Assembly: GCF_002079305.1 (NCBI RefSeq)
Contig: NZ_CP015039.1
Coordinates: 2,712,001 to 2,776,000, forward strand
Direction: 5' to 3'
Length of the DNA: 64,000 nucleotides
Source: Rhodovulum sp. P5
GTDB lineage: Bacteria > Pseudomonadota > Alphaproteobacteria > Rhodobacterales > Rhodobacteraceae
In this document: positions 32,022 to 41,481 of the stretch, piece by piece
Layout: every line of letters starts with the position of its first letter
How positions within the stretch are numbered: the stretch's first letter is position 1
Position numbers and translations under genes: made by a program
The notes under the pieces: generated by a model
The model's input: only the letters and a program-made list of their open reading frames with translations
Told to the model about the DNA's origin: nothing
Database searches by the model: none

Positions 32022-33776
32022 ATGAGCGGACGCGACAATGACATCCGCATCAAGCCCGGGCGCATCCGCGACAAGGGTCCGTCGGCCAGGCGCGCGAAGA
32101 GCTTCGTCGGGCAGGTCATGCGTGCCGCGAAGAAGGCGGGACATACCGGTAACAACTTCAGAACGAGCGGCGGTCGCGCCGGTCGATCGACCTTCGGACG
32201 CGGGCGCTTCGTCAGAGTGTCTCGCGGGCTTGCGCGGACGCAGCGCCGCGTAGTCGTGAACGCGCGGATCGTCAGACATCGTGGCCAGAAGTTTCGGTCA
32301 GCCCCGCTCGCCAGGCATCTCGACTATCTGAAGCGCGAGGGTGTCACCAAGGACGGCCGAGATGCGGCCACGTTCGACAAGGAGCACGACCGAGCCAACG
32401 ACCGCGCCTTCGCCGCCAGCGCCGAAGACGACCGGCATCATTTCCGCTTCATCATCTCGCCGGAAGACGCCGGTCAGATGGAAGACTTGCGCGCCTTCAC
32501 CCGCGACCTGATGGCCCAGGCCGAACGCGATCTCGGCACCGAGCTCGATTGGGTCGCAGTCGATCATTGGAACACCGACAATCCGCATGTCCACGTGCTG
32601 GTGCGCGGCAAAGCCGATGATGGGAAAGACCTCGTCATCTCTCGCCATTACATCAGCCGCGGTCTGCGGGGCCGCGCTGAAGAGCTTGTGAAGTTGGAGC
32701 TCGGTCCCCGCAGTGAGAAGGAGATCGCGACCGGGCTCGATGCCGAAGTGAAGGCCGAGCGCTGGACCGGTCTGGATCGGGCGCTGCGGTCCTATGCCCA
32801 CGATACGCTCGGTGTGGCCGACCTGCGGCCCGGCGCGCCTGATCTCGACGACAAAGAGCTCAAGCGCCGAATGATCGGCCGTGCGCAGGCGTTGGAACGG
32901 TTTGGGCTTGCAGACAAACTCGTACCCTCCGTCTGGCAGTTGAAGCCAGGGATGGAAGACACGCTGCGCGAAATGGCCGTGCGCGGCGACATCATCAAGA
33001 CGATGCATCGGGCGATGGGTGGACAGTCCCGCGCACAAACTGACTTTGCGATCGAGGGGCAACCGGAAACACTGGTTCTCGGCAAGCTGGTCGATCGCGG
33101 GTTGCACAACGAACTTTCCGGCGAGGCCTACGCCATCATCGACGGGGTCGATGGCCGTCTCCATCACCTGCGTTTCCGCGATCTCGATCTGACGGGCGAC
33201 ACACCGGTCGGCGGGATCGTCGAGACGCGGAGCTGGGCCGGGAAGGATGGTGGGGCGCGGCGCCTCGCTTTGGTCGGGAGATCGGACATTGCGCTCGCCA
33301 AACAAGTCAACGCCGATGGCGCGACCTGGGTCGATCGGTTGGCGCTTGCCAAGACCAGCGCGCCGCTCGCGCAGAGCGGGTTTGGCGCGGAGGTCCGCGA
33401 CGCATTGGAGAAGCGGGCCGAGCATTTGGTTGGACAGGGTCTGGCGACGCGGCAAGGTCAGCGCGTCACCTTCAACCGCGATCTCCTGAAGACACTGCGC
33501 CGGCGCGATCTCGATCAAGCTGCAAGCAAGATCGCCGACGACACCGGTCTGTCCTTCCGCAAGTCCGGTGACGGCGAGACCGTGGCTGGCACGTATCGCC
33601 AGCGCCTAGATCTCGCCTCCGGCCGCTTCGCCATGATCGATGACGGCATGGGGTTCGAGCTCGTCCCCTGGAAGCCCCAGCTCGAAAAGCATCTCGGCCA
33701 GACCGTCTCTGGCACCGTCGCGACCGGCGGCGGCATCGACTGGTCGCTCGGCCGCAAGCGCGGCCTGTCGATCTGA
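32022..33776 (+). CDS. rlxS: RlxS-type relaxase (DUF3363)
   Basis: A 584-residue relaxase. The basic N-terminus is followed by a HUH-type core with VAVDHWNTDNPHVHVLVRG (about 177-195), containing the metal-binding His residues. Upstream HHFRFIISPEDAGQMEDLRA is typical of the DUF3363 family. It would nick oriT and pilot the strand. The ATG lies 248 bp after the transglycosylase gene, behind the candidate oriT. TraG follows after 13 bp. The gene is full length. Confidence 0.9.
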   Translation: MSGRDNDIRIKPGRIRDKGPSARRAKSFVGQVMRAAKKAGHTGNNFRTSGGRAGRSTFGRGRFVRVSRGLARTQRRVVVNARIVRHRGQKFRSAPLARHLDYLKREGVTKDGRDAATFDKEHDRANDRAFAASAEDDRHHFRFIISPEDAGQMEDLRAFTRDLMAQAERDLGTELDWVAVDHWNTDNPHVHVLVRGKADDGKDLVISRHYISRGLRGRAEELVKLELGPRSEKEIATGLDAEVKAERWTGLDRALRSYAHDTLGVADLRPGAPDLDDKELKRRMIGRAQALERFGLADKLVPSVWQLKPGMEDTLREMAVRGDIIKTMHRAMGGQSRAQTDFAIEGQPETLVLGKLVDRGLHNELSGEAYAIIDGVDGRLHHLRFRDLDLTGDTPVGGIVETRSWAGKDGGARRLALVGRSDIALAKQVNADGATWVDRLALAKTSAPLAQSGFGAEVRDALEKRAEHLVGQGLATRQGQRVTFNRDLLKTLRRRDLDQAASKIADDTGLSFRKSGDGETVAGTYRQRLDLASGRFAMIDDGMGFELVPWKPQLEKHLGQTVSGTVATGGGIDWSLGRKRGLSI

Positions 33777-33789
33777 CCCGGAGAACTCT

Positions 33790-35784
33790 ATGACCTCGAA
33801 GAAACATGCATCACCGGCCACCGCCATCCTCTGGGGCCAGATCCTCGTCGTCTCGACGGTCGCGCTGCTCTTCGTCTGGGCGGCGACGCAATGGGTGGCG
33901 TTCCGGCTCGGCTTCCAGTCCGAACTGGGCGACCCGGTGGCGACCATCTTCGGCCTGCCGATCTACCCGCCCTGGAACGTCTTTGTCTGGTGGTACTGGT
34001 ACGACGCCTATGCGCCGCGCGTCTTCATGGAGGGCGCAATCATCGCGGGCGCGGGCGGCATCGCCGCTGTATGCGTTGCGATCTTTCTTTCCGTCCTGCG
34101 CGCCCGCGAAGCGAGCAACGTGACGACCTATGGTTCCGCCCGGTGGGGGACCGAGAAGGATATGCGCGAGGCGGGATTGTTCGTGGATGATGGCGTGGTC
34201 CTCGGACGCTACCGGTCCCGCTACCTCCGCCATGACGGGCCTGAACATGTGCTCTGCTTCGCGCCGACGCGCTCCGGCAAAGGTGTCGGTCTGGTCGTGC
34301 CGTCACTGCTCACTTGGCCGGGCTCGGCCATCGTCCACGACATCAAGGGCGAGAACTGGGAGCTCACGGCGAACTACCGCGCCCGCTTCAGCCGGGTGTT
34401 GCTCTTCGATCCAACCGATCCGAACTCGGCGGCCTACAATCCGCTGCTCGAAGTGCGGCGCGGCGATAGCGAGGTGCGCGACGTTCAGAACGTCGCCGAC
34501 ATCTTGGTCGATCCCGAGGGTCTGCTCGAACGGCGGAACCATTGGGAAAAGACGAGCCACTCGCTCTTGGTCGGCGCGATCCTGCATGTCCTCTACGCCG
34601 AAGCCGACAAGACGCTGGCGGGCGTCGCGGCCTTCCTCTCCGATCCGAAGCGTCCGATCGAGTCGACGCTCGCGGCGATGATGCGCACCCCGCATCTCGG
34701 CGATCACCCGCATCCCGTCGTCGCGCAGGCCGCGCGTGAGCTTTTGAACAAGTCGGAGAACGAACGCTCCGGTGTTCTCTCGACCGCCATGAGTTTTCTT
34801 GGGCTCTATCGTGATCCAGTTGTCGCCAAGGTCACGCGCCGCTGCGACTGGCGGATCGACGATCTCGCGACAGGCGACAGGCCGGTGACGCTGTACCTCG
34901 TGGTGCCACCATCAGACATCTCACGGACGAAGCCGCTGATCCGGCTCGTGCTCAACCAGATCGGTCGACGACTGACGGAAGACCTGCATGCTAAGCGCAC
35001 CCACCGCATGCTGCTCATGCTGGACGAGTTTCCGGCGCTCGGGCGGCTCGACTTCTTCGAGAGCCAGCTCGCCTTCATGGCGGGCTATGGGATCAAGGCC
35101 TTCCTCATCGCCCAGTCGCTCAATCAGATCGAGAAGGCCTACGGGCAAAACAACGCGATCCTCGACAATTGCCATGTGCGCGTCGCCTTTGCGACCAATG
35201 ACGAGCGCACCGCGAAGCGCGTATCCGATGCGCTCGGCACAGCGACCGAGATGCGCGCCATGAAGAACTATGCCGGACATCGGCTATCGCCTTGGCTCGG
35301 GCATCTGATGGTCTCACGGCAGGAGACGGCGCGGCCGCTGCTCACACCCGGCGAGATGATGCAGCTTCCCCCGACCGAGGAGATCGTCCTCGTCTCCGGT
35401 GCGCCGCCGGTGCGGGCGAAGAAGGCGCGCTACTACACCGATCCTCAGTTCAAAGCGCGGATCGCACCACCGCCAGATCGCACTGCCAGCGATGAGTCAG
35501 TTAGCAGCACGGCAGACGATTGGAGCGGCTGCGAACCGATCGCTGCGCCGCCACCGAAGAAGCGAAAGTCATCAACGGACGACACCGATGGCGGTGTCCG
35601 TCGCGAACCCGACCTGCCGGAACATGAAGACATCGCGTCCGAACCAGCACCGGCACGCAGCGAGTTCGCCGATCTCGATGACGAACCGGAGGATGATGTC
35701 CAGCGGGCCAAAGCCATGCGCGACCGGTTCGCCACGGTCGCGCGGCAAGCTTCGCTCGATCCCGATGACGGGATCGAGCTCTAG
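33790..35784 (+). CDS. traG: TraG/VirD4 coupling protein
   Basis: A 664-residue type IV coupling protein. Two N-terminal membrane helices are followed by Walker A APTRSGKGVGLVV (about 158) and Walker B LLMLDEFPALG (about 407). It links the relaxosome to the Trb channel. The C-terminal 90 residues are hydrophilic and acidic, probably for substrate recognition. ATG 33790 has GGAG upstream; the longer frame from 33640 overlaps rlxS and is rejected. Confidence 0.93.
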   Translation: MTSKKHASPATAILWGQILVVSTVALLFVWAATQWVAFRLGFQSELGDPVATIFGLPIYPPWNVFVWWYWYDAYAPRVFMEGAIIAGAGGIAAVCVAIFLSVLRAREASNVTTYGSARWGTEKDMREAGLFVDDGVVLGRYRSRYLRHDGPEHVLCFAPTRSGKGVGLVVPSLLTWPGSAIVHDIKGENWELTANYRARFSRVLLFDPTDPNSAAYNPLLEVRRGDSEVRDVQNVADILVDPEGLLERRNHWEKTSHSLLVGAILHVLYAEADKTLAGVAAFLSDPKRPIESTLAAMMRTPHLGDHPHPVVAQAARELLNKSENERSGVLSTAMSFLGLYRDPVVAKVTRRCDWRIDDLATGDRPVTLYLVVPPSDISRTKPLIRLVLNQIGRRLTEDLHAKRTHRMLLMLDEFPALGRLDFFESQLAFMAGYGIKAFLIAQSLNQIEKAYGQNNAILDNCHVRVAFATNDERTAKRVSDALGTATEMRAMKNYAGHRLSPWLGHLMVSRQETARPLLTPGEMMQLPPTEEIVLVSGAPPVRAKKARYYTDPQFKARIAPPPDRTASDESVSSTADDWSGCEPIAAPPPKKRKSSTDDTDGGVRREPDLPEHEDIASEPAPARSEFADLDDEPEDDVQRAKAMRDRFATVARQASLDPDDGIEL

Positions 35785-35787
35785 GAT

Positions 35788-36216
35788 GTGGCCGTGAAGA
35801 AGGACCGATTGAATGTGTATTTCGATCCGGTTCTGTCCGGTGAGCTGGAGGCGTTAGCCGCCCGCCGGAAGGTCTCGAAATCGCAGATCGTGGAGGCGGC
35901 ACTCGCGGCGTTCCTGTCGCCGGATGGCGCGGACCAACGCGAGGCCGCGATCGTCCGGCGCCTTGATCGGCTCACGCGCGCGGTCGAGCGGCTGGAACGC
36001 GATCAATCCATCGGCAATGAGGCGATGGCGCTCTTCGTGAAGTTCTGGCTGACCACCACGCCGCCATTACCCGACGAGATGCGCGATGCGGCACAAGCCT
36101 CGGGCAAGGAGCGCTATGACCGGTTCGTCGAAGCGCTCGGGCGGCGACTCGCAAAGGGAAAAACGCTTACCAAGGAAGTCTCGGACGACATACCAGACCG
36201 AACATCCACTGTCTGA
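35788..36216 (+). CDS. CopG-type regulator beside traG
   Basis: A 142-residue protein with a ribbon-helix-helix N-terminus (RLNVYFDPVLSGELEALAAR, KVSKSQIVEAALAAFL). It is a regular member of these trb loci and may regulate transfer genes or help the relaxosome. The start is GTG 35788, 3 nt after the traG stop. The rest is helical. Confidence 0.8.
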   Translation: MAVKKDRLNVYFDPVLSGELEALAARRKVSKSQIVEAALAAFLSPDGADQREAAIVRRLDRLTRAVERLERDQSIGNEAMALFVKFWLTTTPPLPDEMRDAAQASGKERYDRFVEALGRRLAKGKTLTKEVSDDIPDRTSTV

Positions 36217-36351
36217 AGCCATCGCGACTTCATGCAAAATGCGCTTATGCCTGCCTCTCTACCCCGCCGCACTACTACGCCCTCAAACCTGTTGCCGATG
36301 ACCGATTAACGGTCTTCTTGATCGACCCCATAACCAGATGCGGGGCCGCCA

Positions 36352-37335
36352 ATGACCGTCCACACTCTCAAATCAGCAGCGATCGAGCGCGGTTCCCGCA
36401 TGCTCCGCACGGCGCTTGGGGCCGATATCGCGGCCTGGCTCGACGAGGACGCCGTCGTCGAAGTGATGCTTAATCCATGCGGACGCCTCTGGGTCGACCG
36501 GCTCGGCGAGGGTCTCTGCGATACGGGCGCCACGCTTACCGCCGACGATGGCGAGCGGATCGTTCGCCTCGTCGCCCATCATGTCGGCGCCGAAGTCCAT
36601 GCGGATGCGCCGCGAGTATCCGCCGAGCTACCCGGAACCGGCGAACGCTTCGAGGGATTGCTCCCTCCGGTCGTCGCCGCGCCCACGTTCGCGATCCGCA
36701 AGCCCGCCGTCGCCGTCTTCACGCTCGACGATTATGTCCGCGCCGGGATCATGGCCGCAGCCGCAGCCGGTGCATTGCGCGATGCCGTCGCGTCCCGCGC
36801 CAATATCCTCGTCGCCGGTGGCACCTCGACCGGAAAGACCACGCTCACCAACGCGCTGCTCGCCGAAGTCGCCAAGACCTCCGATCGCGTGGTCCTCATC
36901 GAGGACACACGCGAGTTGCAATGCACGACGCCCAACCTCGTGGCGCTCCGCACCAAGGACGGCGTTGCGACGCTGTCCGACCTTGTCCGCTCCTCGCTGC
37001 GCCTGCGCCCGGATCGCATTCCCGTCGGTGAGGTGCGGGGCGCCGAAGCGCTCGATCTCCTCAAGGCCTGGGGCACGGGACATCCCGGCGGGATCGGCAC
37101 GATCCACGCAGGCTCAGCCATCGGCGCACTGCGCCGCCTCGAACAACTCATCCAGGAAGCCGTTGTTACCGTCCCGCGGGCGCTCATCGCGGAGACCATC
37201 GACGTGCTCGCCGTCCTTCAAGGACGCGGCAGCAATCGCCGCCTCGCGGACCTCGCGCGCGTCACTGGCCTCACCGACACCGGCGATTACGCGCTCCACT
37301 CCCTTCTTACCAACCCGAAAGGAACCGCCCCATGA
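36352..37335 (+). CDS. trbB: TrbB ATPase (VirB11-like)
   Basis: A 327-residue secretion ATPase with Walker [10 protein letters not shown] (about 155-163), an Asp box [11 protein letters not shown] and the His box [14 protein letters not shown]. It forms the hexameric cytoplasmic motor. It opens the trb operon after a 135-bp gap that probably holds the operon promoter. TrbC overlaps its stop by 4 nt. Confidence 0.93.
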   Translation: MTVHTLKSAAIERGSRMLRTALGADIAAWLDEDAVVEVMLNPCGRLWVDRLGEGLCDTGATLTADDGERIVRLVAHHVGAEVHADAPRVSAELPGTGERFEGLLPPVVAAPTFAIRKPAVAVFTLDDYVRAGIMAAAAAGALRDAVASRANILVAGGTSTGKTTLTNALLAEVAKTSDRVVLIEDTRELQCTTPNLVALRTKDGVATLSDLVRSSLRLRPDRIPVGEVRGAEALDLLKAWGTGHPGGIGTIHAGSAIGALRRLEQLIQEAVVTVPRALIAETIDVLAVLQGRGSNRRLADLARVTGLTDTGDYALHSLLTNPKGTAP

Positions 37336-37667
37336 GCACTCGACTCAATCTCCTCTATCCCCGCTGGCCCATCTATGTCGGCGCCACCGCGATCGGCTTT
37401 CTGCTGGCCGCAGGACAGGCCGAGGCCGCGGGCTCCGGCATGCCCTGGGAAGCGCCGCTGCAAGCGATCCTCGAATCCATCGAAGGACCGGTCGCCAAGA
37501 TCGTCGCGGTCATGATCATCATCATCACCGGGCTGACGCTCGCCTTCGGCGACACGTCAGGTGGCGCGCGCCGGCTTGTGCAGATCGTCTTCGGTTTGTC
37601 GATCGCCTTCGCAGCGTCGAGCTTCTTCCTGTCTTTCTTCTCCTTCGGCGGCGGGGCTCTGGTATGA
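37332..37667 (+). CDS. trbC: TrbC major pilin precursor
   Basis: A 111-residue protein with a signal sequence (VGATAIGFLLAAGQAEAAGS) and two hydrophobic helices (IVAVMIIIITGLTLAFGD; IVFGLSIAFAASSFFLSFFS). It should be processed by TraF and form the conjugative pilus. Both ends overlap neighbours by ATGA. Confidence 0.9.
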   Translation: MSTRLNLLYPRWPIYVGATAIGFLLAAGQAEAAGSGMPWEAPLQAILESIEGPVAKIVAVMIIIITGLTLAFGDTSGGARRLVQIVFGLSIAFAASSFFLSFFSFGGGALV

Positions 37668-37933
37668 GTGATCCGACCGACATCCCCGGCTTCACCGCGC
37701 CCGTCCATCGCGCCCTCACCGAACCGATCCTGCTCGGCGGGGCGCCGCGGACCATCGCGATCGCCAACGGCACCATAGCGGCCGCCGTGGGTCTGGGCCT
37801 CCGGCTCTGGCTGGTCGGGCTCGCCCTCTGGGCCATCGGTCACATGCTGGCGGTCTATGCCGCCAAGCGCGATGCGCAGATCGCCGACGTCGCGCGCCGT
37901 CATCTCCGTTATCCGACCTGGATGGGGGTGTGA
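37664..37933 (+). CDS. trbD: TrbD (VirB3-like) membrane protein
   Basis: An 89-residue protein with two transmembrane helices, following the VirB3/TrbD pattern (PVHRALTEPILLGGAPRTIA at the start). It belongs to the inner-membrane complex with TrbE. The start overlaps the trbC stop by ATGA, and trbE follows after 4 nt. Confidence 0.9.
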   Translation: MSDPTDIPGFTAPVHRALTEPILLGGAPRTIAIANGTIAAAVGLGLRLWLVGLALWAIGHMLAVYAAKRDAQIADVARRHLRYPTWMGV

Positions 37934-37937
37934 GGAG

Positions 37938-40436
37938 ATGATGCGCCTCGCCGAATACCGGTCCAAAGCCGCGATGCTCGCCGATTTCCTGCCCTGGGCC
38001 GCGCTGATCGGCGAAGGCGTGATCCTCAACAAGGATGGCAGCTTCCAGCGCACGGCGCGGTTCCGCGGTCCCGATCTCGACTCAGCGACACCCGCTGAAT
38101 TGGTCGCGACAGCGGCACGCCTCAACAGCGCCTTGCGTCGCCTCGGCTCGGGATGGGCGGTCTTCGTAGAAGCGCAGCGCATCCCGGCGCGAGACTATCC
38201 GCTCTCGGAGTTTCCCGATCCAATTTCGGCTCTGGTCGATGCGGAGCGGCGCGCGCAATTCGAAGAAGCCTCATCCCACTATGAGAGCCGGTATTTCCTG
38301 ACCCTAACGTGGATGCCGCCCGCCGATGACACGAGTCGGGCGAGTGGCTGGCTGTACGAGGACGCGCCGAGCAAGTGCGCCAATCCAAACGAACATCTCG
38401 CGGCGTTCCGGTCACGTTCGGACCGGCTACTCGACCTGTTCGAGGGCTTCATGCCCGAGGCCGTTTGGCTCGATGACGCGGAGACGCTGTCTTATCTCCA
38501 TTCGACGATTTCGACACGGGCGCAGTCCGTCCGTGTGCCCGAGACGCCGATGCATCTCGACGCCTATCTCGCGGACGAGCCGCTGGTCGCCGGGCTCGCG
38601 CCAAGACTCGGCGAAGCCCATCTGCGCACGCTGTCCATCATCGGGTTCCCGACAGCGACCTGGCCGGGTCTGCTCGACGAGTTGAATGCACAGGCTTTCG
38701 AATATCGCTGGGCGACACGCGCCATCTGTCTCGACAAGACCGACGCCACCAAGCTTTTCACCCGCATTCGCCGCCAATGGTTCGCCAAGCGCAAATCAGT
38801 CGCCGCGATCCTGAAGGAGGTGATGACCAACGAAGCCTCGACACTTCTGGACTCGGACGCTGACAACAAAGCGCTCGATGCAGACGAAGCCTTGCAAGAA
38901 CTCGGGAGCGACATCGTCGGCGCGGCCTATGTCACCGCGACGATCACTGTCTGGGACGCGGATGAACGCGTGGCAGAGGCCAAGATCAAGCTCGCGGAAA
39001 AGGTCGTGCAGGGCCGGGACTTCACCTGCATCCCCGAGACGCTGAACGCCATCGAAGCCTGGCTCGGATCGCTGCCAGGGCATCTCTACGCCAATGTCCG
39101 CCAGCCGCCGATTTCGACGTTAAATCTCGCCCACATGATCCCGATCTCCGCGGTCTGGGCCGGACCGGCGCGCGACGACCATCTGGACGGACCGCCGCTT
39201 TTCTATGCCGAGACGCAAGGCGCGACGCCGTTCCGCTTCTCGACCCATGTCGGCGATGTCGGCCATACCCTCATGGTCGGCCCTACCGGTGCGGGCAAAT
39301 CCGTATTGCTGGCGCTCATGGCCTTGCAGTTTCGGCGTTACGAGGGCGCGCAGATTTTCGCCTTCGATTTCGGCGGCTCGATCCGCTGCGCGACGATGGC
39401 CTGCGGCGGGGATTGGGAAGATCTCGGTCTCGCCCCGTCGGACGAAGACGATGCGGTCCAACTGCAACCGCTCGCGCGGATCGACGATGCGGCGGAGCGC
39501 AGCTGGGCGCAGGACTGGCTCGCCGGACTGCTCGCCCGCGAAGGCGTCACCATAGATCCGGTGGCGCGGGATCATCTCTGGTCGGCTCTGACCTCGCTCG
39601 CCTCGGCCCCGATAGAAGAGCGCACGCTGACGGGCCTCTCGGTGCTCCTGCAGTCGAATGATCTCAAACGCGCGCTGGCGCCGTTCTGCCTCGGCGGTCC
39701 CTTCGGACGCCTGCTCGACGCGGAGAGCGAAGCGCTTGGCGCCGCTGACTTCCAGGCCTTCGAGACCGAAGGGCTGATCGGCTCCACCGCTGCGCCCGCC
39801 GTGCTCGCCTATCTGTTCCACCGGATCGAAGCGCGGCTCGACGGGCGCCCGAGCCTGATTATCGTCGATGAAGGCTGGCTCGCCTTGGATGACGCGACCT
39901 TCGGCTCGCAGCTGCGCGAATGGTTGAAGACCCTACGCAAGAAAAACGCGAGCGTCATCTTCGCCACTCAATCGCTGGCCGACATCGACGGTTCGGACAT
40001 CGCGCCCGCGATCGTCGAGAGCTGTCCGACCCGCATCTTCCTACCCAACGAGCGCGCCTTCCAGCCACAGATTGCCGCCACCTACCGCAGCTTCGGGCTC
40101 AACGACCGCCAGATCGAGATCATCGCAAGGGCGACGCCCAAGCGCGACTATTACTGCCAGTCGCGCCGCGGCAACCGGCTCTTTGCCCTCGGTCTCGGCG
40201 AGGTCGCACTCGCCTTTACCGCCGCGTCCTCCAAATCCGATCACGCCGCGATCGACTCGATCCTCGACGAGCACGGGCGAGACGGCTTCGCCGCCGCCTG
40301 GCTCGCGCGCCGCGATCTCGGCTGGGCCACCGAATTGCTCGGTCCCTCTGATGCCGTGATCGACGCCACCCCATCCGCAACCCCAGAAGCCAAAGACGAC
40401 AAGGAGACAACTGATGTTCAAGACCAAGACACGTAA
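37938..40436 (+). CDS. trbE: TrbE ATPase (VirB4-like)
   Basis: An 832-residue VirB4-family ATPase, the largest motor of the mating-pair apparatus. Walker A is MVGPTGAGKSVLLAL (about 448) and Walker B is LIIVDEGWLAL (about 640). The preceding TrbE N-terminal domain (RLAEYRSKAAMLADFLPWAA) is complete. Two adjacent ATG codons (37938 and 37941) are possible starts, with TGAGGAG upstream. The 3' end overlaps trbJ by 23 nt. Confidence 0.94.
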   Translation: MMRLAEYRSKAAMLADFLPWAALIGEGVILNKDGSFQRTARFRGPDLDSATPAELVATAARLNSALRRLGSGWAVFVEAQRIPARDYPLSEFPDPISALVDAERRAQFEEASSHYESRYFLTLTWMPPADDTSRASGWLYEDAPSKCANPNEHLAAFRSRSDRLLDLFEGFMPEAVWLDDAETLSYLHSTISTRAQSVRVPETPMHLDAYLADEPLVAGLAPRLGEAHLRTLSIIGFPTATWPGLLDELNAQAFEYRWATRAICLDKTDATKLFTRIRRQWFAKRKSVAAILKEVMTNEASTLLDSDADNKALDADEALQELGSDIVGAAYVTATITVWDADERVAEAKIKLAEKVVQGRDFTCIPETLNAIEAWLGSLPGHLYANVRQPPISTLNLAHMIPISAVWAGPARDDHLDGPPLFYAETQGATPFRFSTHVGDVGHTLMVGPTGAGKSVLLALMALQFRRYEGAQIFAFDFGGSIRCATMACGGDWEDLGLAPSDEDDAVQLQPLARIDDAAERSWAQDWLAGLLAREGVTIDPVARDHLWSALTSLASAPIEERTLTGLSVLLQSNDLKRALAPFCLGGPFGRLLDAESEALGAADFQAFETEGLIGSTAAPAVLAYLFHRIEARLDGRPSLIIVDEGWLALDDATFGSQLREWLKTLRKKNASVIFATQSLADIDGSDIAPAIVESCPTRIFLPNERAFQPQIAATYRSFGLNDRQIEIIARATPKRDYYCQSRRGNRLFALGLGEVALAFTAASSKSDHAAIDSILDEHGRDGFAAAWLARRDLGWATELLGPSDAVIDATPSATPEAKDDKETTDVQDQDT

Positions 40437-41193
40437 ACTCGCAGGGCGCGCTGCCGCGGCTCTGCTGCTGTCGAGCGCGATCTCGCTCACCCCGGCGGCG
40501 GCGCCGCCCGCCCACGCATTCTTCGGCGGCGGGTTCGGTGGGATCGTCTACGACCCGACCAACCATGCGGAGAACCTGCTGACCGCCGCGCGGACGCTGG
40601 AGCAGATCAACAACCAGATCGCCCAACTCCAGAACGAGGCGCAGATGTTGGTCAACCAGGCCCGCAATCTCGCGAGCCTGCCATATTCGTCGCTCTCGCG
40701 CCTGCAATCCTCGGTGCAACAGACCCAGCAACTCTTGGGTGAAGCACAGCGCATCGCCCATGACGTGGCAACGATCGACGAGGCCTTCACGCAAGACTAC
40801 GGCGCAGCCGCTGCGCGGGGCGATTTCGACGAGATGATCGCGGGCGCGCAGGACCGCTGGCGCACTTCGGTTGCCGGGTTCGAGGATGCGCTCAAGGTCC
40901 AGGCGGGCGTCGTCGGCAATATCGAGACCGCCCGCACCGAAATGCAGGCGCTCGTCGGCCGGAGTCAGGCCGCCACAGGGGCACTGCAAGCGACCCAGGC
41001 CGGCAATCAGCTGCTCGCGCTGCAGAGCCAGCAGATATCCGATCTGACCGCCGCGATCGCCGCGCAGAACCGGGCGCAATCGCTCGAAGCCGCGCGGGTT
41101 GCGACGGCCGAAGCGCAGGCGCGCGAGAATCTCACCCGCTTTCTCGATTACGGCTCCGGCTATGAGCCGACGACCGTGCGGATGTTCCGGTAG
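40414..41193 (+). CDS. trbJ: TrbJ (VirB5-like) protein
   Basis: A 259-residue periplasmic protein with a signal peptide (ALLLSSAISLTPAAAPPAHA) and long coiled-coil helices rich in Gln/Ala (TLEQINNQIAQLQNEAQMLV). VirB5-like proteins sit at the pilus tip. The start lies within the 3' end of trbE. Confidence 0.92.
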   Translation: MFKTKTRKLAGRAAAALLLSSAISLTPAAAPPAHAFFGGGFGGIVYDPTNHAENLLTAARTLEQINNQIAQLQNEAQMLVNQARNLASLPYSSLSRLQSSVQQTQQLLGEAQRIAHDVATIDEAFTQDYGAAAARGDFDEMIAGAQDRWRTSVAGFEDALKVQAGVVGNIETARTEMQALVGRSQAATGALQATQAGNQLLALQSQQISDLTAAIAAQNRAQSLEAARVATAEAQARENLTRFLDYGSGYEPTTVRMFR

Positions 41194-41199
41194 GCCGCG

Positions 41200-41478
41200 A
41201 TGAAGTTGACCGCCGAGACCACGCTGAGAGGGATCGCCATCGCCTTGGGCGCAATCGCCGCGCTCATGGCGGCGATCGAACTCCAGCACGCCATTGAAGA
41301 GGAGCATGCGGCCGAACCGGCAGCGGTGGTTTCGGACGATCCGCGTCGGGAGACCTTGCAGCGCTGCCGCACACTCACCCCGGAGGCGCTCGAAGCCGAT
41401 GCCGAGTGTCAGGCCGCCTGGGAAGAGAACCGCCGCCGCTTCTTCGGCATCTCCACCAACGATCCTGAGACGGAGTAG
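41200..41478 (+). CDS. TrbK-alt entry exclusion protein
   Basis: A 92-residue protein with one N-terminal membrane helix (GIAIALGAIAALMAAIELQH) and a Cys-containing tail (TLQRCRTLTPEALEADAECQ). It lies between trbJ and trbL, where the alternative TrbK entry exclusion protein is found in these loci. Such proteins block transfer into cells that already carry the element. Confidence 0.8.
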   Translation: MKLTAETTLRGIAIALGAIAALMAAIELQHAIEEEHAAEPAAVVSDDPRRETLQRCRTLTPEALEADAECQAAWEENRRRFFGISTNDPETE

Positions 41479-41481
41479 GCC

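Noticed and set aside
31771..32025. 84-codon open frame with ATGA overlaps at both ends between transglycosylase and relaxase genes
   Set aside because: Its composition is not protein-like, it has no recognisable domain, and it covers the AT-rich candidate oriT. The overlaps may be chance.
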